The notes under the pieces were generated by a model that was not told where the DNA came from, ran no database searches, and worked only from the letters and a program-made list of their open reading frames with translations. Below are positions 16,001 to 18,919 of a stretch of DNA of 18,919 nt, one piece after another (the stretch's first letter is position 1; each line of letters begins with the position of its first letter). The translations under genes and the position numbers were made by a program. The DNA comes from Bacilli bacterium (lineage in GTDB: Bacteria; Bacillota_I; Bacilli_A; RFN20; CAG-288), in contig CAAGLY010000005.1 in assembly GCA_900770925.1 (NCBI GenBank), positions 1-18,919 of the forward strand, given 5' to 3'.

Positions 16001-16365
16001 ATAGGGGTTCTAAAGATCCTCTTCTGACTAGGAAGACTCCTTCCTCTGCCTCCAATCAGATTGGCTACTTTATGGGTTCGACCTGGGATGATTCGATTGT
16101 GACAAATAGGAAGACAGCCTTAGCTAGCGATAAAGCGGTCAAGGATTGGACCTTCGTCAATGACTATTCGAAGATGAATAGGTATGGCTTCCCGATTACG
16201 ATTGCATCCGGAACCCAGGTTATTACTATTCCTGCTGTGTATGCTGATGATGGTACTACAATTATCACTCCAGAGAAAACGGAAACCCACTATATTACTC
16301 TCCGTCTCTACAAAGACGCCGAATCGAATGGTGAACGTCCGATTCTTGACGTCTATTACTTCTAG
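13045..16365 (+). CDS. Giant eight-repeat lipoprotein B
   Basis: A 1106-residue predicted surface lipoprotein, paralogue of the one at 8416-11709. The signal peptide MRDKKKFVFLSALFMLLAGC has lipobox LLAGC (Cys20); a Ser/Thr/Lys-rich linker runs to about residue 73. Eight repeats follow, with cores near residues 89, 202, 323, 442, 576, 712, 846 and 978 (for example GQTIPYIYLG, SADLIPYVYLG, GYIIPYFYRG), each followed by a [TY]-GG/G-x-W-D motif, an A/GW-x-V motif and a K-x-F/I-x-D-G strand. Special features are shared with the same-numbered unit of A: EDGCR in unit 3, YEKY after unit 4, SxTI-x-GGxW in unit 5 and FNN in unit 7. No enzyme motif or known domain is recognised. It ends at a terminator shared with the convergent operon. 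Confidence 0.9.
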   Translation: MRDKKKFVFLSALFMLLAGCGGGTKTSSSVQPSLSDKPSEQEISQKLHETPSSGSAKTDTSGTGSASKSETQKALWDKGTQNRRKLHFDGFLIPFVDIGKGYDTEWNDGTSKATTYRSITGDKFDGTKMAGFKTTYLAEGWTQTKDTSLSIIFEKEAYKVEITKSSDGLFLIKAYYNVVFDASKAPGKWDEDTQNELDTDFPGLTLPYLYLGSPTCYTTFSSASRARTIYGYTFNASILETAKTTFTADGWTVKEASNSNGPTLSITKTFDNAQLLTVTIETSSSTATSRYSIKVQLTENWDSDLFTDWDATLKQEFIDNCDGHVPTFFYLGTGTPDYTYKDSYYQFVLTGGTYDARTIPHIKASLENDKTRKWTVTRNGNNLIARTEIEDGCRFIIQVLESNGNSGKTKANIYYIPKRTVPSTAATDWDEATKQQRKEAFGQTIPYIYLGEDDIKCTYAASYAKRTIRTVNTGTFVSSNLIYNAAKVLSEAGWSITWKLVSNGDELHAFKDLDSGDKMGIILSPEKNTSYANLYVQRYEKYDDSYVGAWNTNRSLSNQTGKDTSSTEYQMTQNFGGHKFPYVYLGTKRHSSAWDATSGSRTIYGGQWDEKTLAKVKTALEADTPEEGDSTWTLQLNNDDVSKATSLTATKAFADGCAFTISINKPYSSGTGNSPISVTKRIITYRTKWGTTQTDWADNIKTTITKAGFPSADLIPYVYLGTDTPTAKNGTSYQAKKVTFTGTAFDNRVLDEFDKSRTNAGWTLSNEKNIRCGKETHAAIKYIYDDSGVVTAARRATIYRATNNSSGKATRAVYYDDASVASKDRSAAWTDDQKTLRKTYLGGTDEAILPSFNRGAQATVAYNTANGGYIDIKTDNKDKKFKSNYFNWFNNKTILDGTGWTTDLSIFVSPTADSGLTKLSATKTISTGTMKLEVVNYSNQYNSGIEIKVFFHENYAPTTGENAKWSASNRNFRTEHRNGYIIPYFYRGSKDPLLTRKTPSSASNQIGYFMGSTWDDSIVTNRKTALASDKAVKDWTFVNDYSKMNRYGFPITIASGTQVITIPAVYADDGTTIITPEKTETHYITLRLYKDAESNGERPILDVYYF

Positions 16366-16385
16366 AAAGCTAGTGTAGAAATAAA

Positions 16386-16427
16386 AAAAGCATCCTGTAC
16401 ATTAGAAGTATGGGATGCTTTTCTTTT
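16386..16427. terminator. Bidirectional terminator between convergent genes
   Basis: AAAAGCATCC (16386-16395) pairs with GGGATGCTTTT (16412-16422); further pairs toward the loop (GTAC/GTAT) make a stem of about 15 positions with mismatches. A-runs and T-runs flank both sides. It lies 21 bases after the lipoprotein B stop and 44 bases after the stop of the minus-strand 422-residue gene, serving both. Confidence 0.85.
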
Positions 16428-16470
16428 GCGTTATCTTTGAATATTGGGAACGACTACAGTGAGAACGGGA

Positions 16471-17739
16471 TCATCCGTAGATAATCTTTTGCGAGAATGT
16501 TCCGTCTTCCGACATTGTGATGTAAAGACCAGAACGGAATTCTGGAATCCTATGGTAGTGTCCGGCGAAAAACCACCAACCTGAATCCTTGATGTTAAGA
16601 TCATCAACTCGTGAGAAGAAGTTAGCTTTTCCTGTTTCATCTTCAGTCACAGTCCGTATGGCCGGGGTGAGTTTCCAGCTGGCATCAAATTGTTCTTCGA
16701 CTATTTCTGATTTCCAGGTTTTAGTATTACCAGCTTTAAGATTGTTGGTAATCTGCTGAGAATTAGACGTGTAACTATATGATGAACCACCGCTAATCTC
16801 AACTTCCAATCCCCCATCATCTTTAAGACCTAAGTTTCCGTTTAGAGAGACAGAACTCGATGTATTGGAATTCAAGTATGAAGCATCAATGATGGTTCCA
16901 TCAGACTGCCTCATTGCCGTGTAATTTTCAACCGCATATTTTGGCTCAGCATCTATGGTAAAAACGTCACGGCAATCGTAGATTTTTCGCTTGACATCAT
17001 TGGAGGCTGTTGTAATAGTGCTTATATCAATGATGTCTGTTTCGATGTTATAGCTGCAAAGGAACGTGTTATAATCCGACTCTAGATATAGGTCATTCTG
17101 CAGAAATCCCATTGCTATGACTTTTCCGGATGTTTCGTTCTCTTCTATTTTTGAACCATCATTTGTTTCTGCCGGCTCATATTCAATGTTATTGAAGTCT
17201 AATCCGTCCTTTAGCTTTAGTCCTGACTGAATCCATCTTTCGCCCATTTCTTCTCTGTCTAATTCTTTTGTTTCAAATTCAGCATCTGTGGGAGTATCGC
17301 TGTCATCTTCTTCTGAATTGTAGCTAGCTAGAGATCCAGTGACATTCACACAGTAGTCTGTCCCATCGAAATTGAAGAGATAGAAACCAAGATAAGTTTG
17401 CTTTTCCTCCCTATTGAAGCCTGACTGTGGAAAAAACGAATCCCTGAATTCTCTTAGCAGGTGGTAATCGATGTTGGGATCTGTAACTGCAATTATTTTT
17501 CCGGATTCTAGAGTATCATCGATTTCATCCTTGCTTGTGTTAAAAAGAATACGCCTGTCATATATGATAAAACCATCGTCTACTTTCTCATAACCATCGC
17601 TTTCGGATTCGTTTCCTCCTGATTTTCCTTTCCTGAATCTGGAAAGGGTATTTCTTTCTGGAAATGTTGGAGAAGAGGCCAAAGCACATGAGGTCAACGT
17701 AAGACATCCTAATAATATTTTCACTAATGTTCTGTTCAT
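16471..17739 (-). CDS. Lipoprotein (422 aa) with Gly/Ser-rich beta segment
   Basis: A predicted lipoprotein: MNRTLVKILLGCLTLTSC, lipobox LTSC with Cys18. Residues 25-55 are a polar linker, and 56-275 a mixed acidic domain with several aromatic strands. Residues 293-330 form an alternating Gly/Ser/hydrophobic stretch (NGNLGLKDDGGLEVEISGG, SSYSYTSNSQQITNN), followed by NTKTWKSEI and a C-terminus PEFRSGLYITMSEDGTF...IIYG. This order loosely recalls the stem and C-terminal part of leukocidin/alpha-haemolysin-type pore formers, but I cannot show homology. The start overlaps the previous gene's stop as ATGA, with CGGAG upstream, so translation is coupled. Confidence 0.8.
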   Translation of the reverse strand: MNRTLVKILLGCLTLTSCALASSPTFPERNTLSRFRKGKSGGNESESDGYEKVDDGFIIYDRRILFNTSKDEIDDTLESGKIIAVTDPNIDYHLLREFRDSFFPQSGFNREEKQTYLGFYLFNFDGTDYCVNVTGSLASYNSEEDDSDTPTDAEFETKELDREEMGERWIQSGLKLKDGLDFNNIEYEPAETNDGSKIEENETSGKVIAMGFLQNDLYLESDYNTFLCSYNIETDIIDISTITTASNDVKRKIYDCRDVFTIDAEPKYAVENYTAMRQSDGTIIDASYLNSNTSSSVSLNGNLGLKDDGGLEVEISGGSSYSYTSNSQQITNNLKAGNTKTWKSEIVEEQFDASWKLTPAIRTVTEDETGKANFFSRVDDLNIKDSGWWFFAGHYHRIPEFRSGLYITMSEDGTFSQKIIYG

Positions 17740-18359
17740 ATTTTGCTCCGTTTCACGTATTTAGTTTCTTTGTAATCCGTACCTTCAAAAACCTTGACTG
17801 AGGAGAATGATCCTTTCTGAGTTCCGTCTGCTGTGTACCACTTGCCATTTGCATAATAGCGTGCCCCTTTTTCAAGGATGTTTGTGGAATCATCGCCAAA
17901 CGATAGCATGGTTGTGTTATCCGTCTCGATATTGGAAATGGCAGATAAGAGGTTGGTTAGCAAAAGCCCACTATTGAAACGTATTTCATTTCTTTTGAGT
18001 TTTTTAACCCATACGGAATAGCTTTCCTTATGAGATTGCCTTTGCCTAACATCTACTTCGTTATTATTTCCGTAATAGTAGGCATCGAAATCAAGGGACT
18101 TGATCTGTCTATTGTCTCCGACATGGATTAGTCCGCTGTTAGCTAGATACCTATTGTTGAATGAATATCCTTTTTGCTCAAATGCTTCTTTAAGCAAAAC
18201 AGGAGATTTAAGCTTATCGTATGCACTAGAGGAAATCTGGAAACTGATGGCAGATGACTTTTTCTTCACCGAAAATAAAGTGATAGAGGCAACCATCCTA
18301 GAGGCAGCTATGACGGAGAGATTGGTACCGGCAATTCTGTTTTTGGTCTTTTTATCCAT
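17736..18359 (-). CDS. N-terminally anchored unknown protein (207 aa)
   Basis: A 207-residue protein with a basic N-terminus and a hydrophobic stretch at about residues 12-30 (NLSVIAASRMVASITLFSV, interrupted by one Arg), probably a signal anchor leaving residues 35-207 outside. The external part has predicted helix and strand, ends in a Lys-rich tail and contains ARYYANGKWYTADG near 165. No family is recognised. AAGGAG lies 11 bases before the ATG. It overlaps the upstream small membrane gene by 8 nt and the downstream lipoprotein gene by 4 nt (ATGA), forming a tight three-gene operon. Confidence 0.75.
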   Translation of the reverse strand: MDKKTKNRIAGTNLSVIAASRMVASITLFSVKKKSSAISFQISSSAYDKLKSPVLLKEAFEQKGYSFNNRYLANSGLIHVGDNRQIKSLDFDAYYYGNNNEVDVRQRQSHKESYSVWVKKLKRNEIRFNSGLLLTNLLSAISNIETDNTTMLSFGDDSTNILEKGARYYANGKWYTADGTQKGSFSSVKVFEGTDYKETKYVKRSKI

Positions 18360-18623
18360 TTCTGCTAGCTCCTTTCTTGATTACACTCTTCTTTGATTTG
18401 TGATAATCATACAGTAGAGCTAAAGAGATTCCGATTATGGCTATCCCGGCTTGGACAAAAGCTAGAATAAAGACGTTATCATCTTGGATGACGTAAGAGA
18501 TAGCACAGGTGATGATTACTGGAATTAATGCAACATATCTTTTCTTAACAAATAAAATGGCAATTTGGATGACTAACGAAATCAAATATAATAAACTAAT
18601 ACAAAAGAATCTTTATTATTCAT
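18352..18623 (-). pseudogene. Small three-helix membrane protein, apparent frameshift near the start
   Basis: An AGGAGG site (minus strand, 18634-18629) and ATG at 18623 open a frame that reads MNNKDSFVLVYYI and stops at TGA. The adjacent frame, entered at TTG 18585, continues as ISLVIQIAILFVKKRY and runs to 18352. Restoring one T in the run at 18584-18586 joins them into a protein of about 90 residues, with helix 1 FVLVYYI+ISLVIQIAILFV, helix 2 YVALIPVIITCAISYVI and helix 3 VFILAFVQAGIAIIGISLALL. So either the gene is broken by a one-base loss, or translation starts at TTG without a good ribosome site, or frameshifting occurs. The 77-residue remainder is otherwise intact and overlaps the next gene by 8 nt. 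Confidence 0.65.
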
Positions 18624-18740
18624 TTAATCCTCCTAATTCATTCATCCCATCCTTCTGTCTCTATAGTTTTTGTTTTACTTCTTCTCCTTAAATAGATGAC
18701 TCACATATATTCCTAAATTACATCGATAATATTAAAAGAG

Positions 18741-18919
18741 GATAAACAAAAGTGTTGCTAATTCCCGTAGACTTCCCATCTTCTGAGGGTTTTCCCGGAA
18801 AGGAAGATCTCTCTGTATAAGAGGGACCTGTATGTGCCGAAGGACAGGCCCTTTCCCTGCTCCATCTGGAACGCCTTCTCCGACAGCCATAGTGGAACGT
18901 TCTTGCGGTGAATCCGGAG
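18741..18919 (-). mobile_element. Insertion sequence, partial copy 2 (right end, cut by window edge)
   Basis: On the minus strand the last 179 bases align with the right end of the IS at 11879-12873, including the transposase C-terminus and the terminal repeat GATAAACAAAAGTGTTGCT (17 of 19 with copy 1). It is in the opposite orientation to copy 1, so the two right ends face each other across about 5.9 kb. The rest of the element lies beyond the window. Confidence 0.85.
18758..18919 (-). CDS. Transposase, C-terminal 53 residues (partial)
   Basis: An open frame entering at the window edge and ending in TAG: it reads LRIHRKNVPLWLSEKAFQME, then ...GKTLRRWEVYGN. It matches the C-terminus of the broken transposase at 12690-12856 but keeps one frame where that copy has shifted, so copy 2 may be intact. 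The stop codon overlaps the inner edge of the terminal repeat. Probable IS1595/ISXO2-like enzyme; the catalytic part is outside the window. Confidence 0.75.
   Translation of the reverse strand, partial: LRIHRKNVPLWLSEKAFQMEQGKGLSFGTYRSLLYREIFLSGKTLRRWEVYGN

Noticed and set aside
8416..16365. CRISPR or DNA-level tandem repeats in the large lipoprotein genes
   Set aside because: The repeats are visible only in the proteins; the DNA units are too divergent, and there are no short regularly spaced identical repeats.

Overview
The window looks like a low-to-moderate GC Gram-positive (Bacillota) chromosome, perhaps near the Erysipelotrichia or deep-branching Bacilli. This rests on AGGAGG-type ribosome binding sites, TATAAT/TACAAT promoters, short lipoprotein signal peptides with lipoboxes, a Bacillota-type YebC protein and LacI/CcpA-like operators. 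UGA is used as a stop (e.g. the genes ending at 7073 and 16471), so this is not the Mycoplasma code. The taxonomic placement is inference.

Region 1 (1-7452, + strand): the 3' part of a 5S rRNA gene and its terminator, then a probable operon of five genes (175-5787): a proline-iminopeptidase-like hydrolase, an unknown helical protein, a fused ABC ATPase/permease of MacB/FtsX type, a 61-residue coiled-coil protein and a membrane protein with a charged coiled-coil tail. A separately promoted yebC gene with its own terminator follows, then two overlapping small genes (a two-helix membrane protein and an acidic protein). Two transcription units appear to start directly at, or within a couple of bases of, their AUG.

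Region 2 (7453-8410): an intergenic stretch whose sequence folds into a long closed helix with internal hairpins plus a terminator-like hairpin (candidate structured RNA), then a minus-strand gene resembling DUF1904.

Region 3 (8416-16365): the most striking part. Two very large lipoproteins (1097 and 1106 residues), each built of eight ~120-residue repeats, are transcribed divergently. Repeat n of one resembles repeat n of the other, so they are whole-gene duplicates. Each has a palindromic AAAGCGCTTT operator centred 67-68 bp upstream of its -10 box. A decayed IS (11879-12873, probably IS1595/ISXO2-like, visibly GC-richer) sits almost exactly at the midpoint between them.

Region 4 (16386-18919): a shared terminator, then a minus-strand operon of three overlapping genes: a small membrane protein that seems to have lost one T and shifted frame, an N-terminally anchored protein, and a 422-residue lipoprotein with a Gly/Ser-rich beta-strand segment. 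The window ends inside a second, inverted copy of the same IS, whose C-terminal transposase frame is intact. The two IS copies bracket the second large lipoprotein and this operon, like an accessory module of surface proteins.
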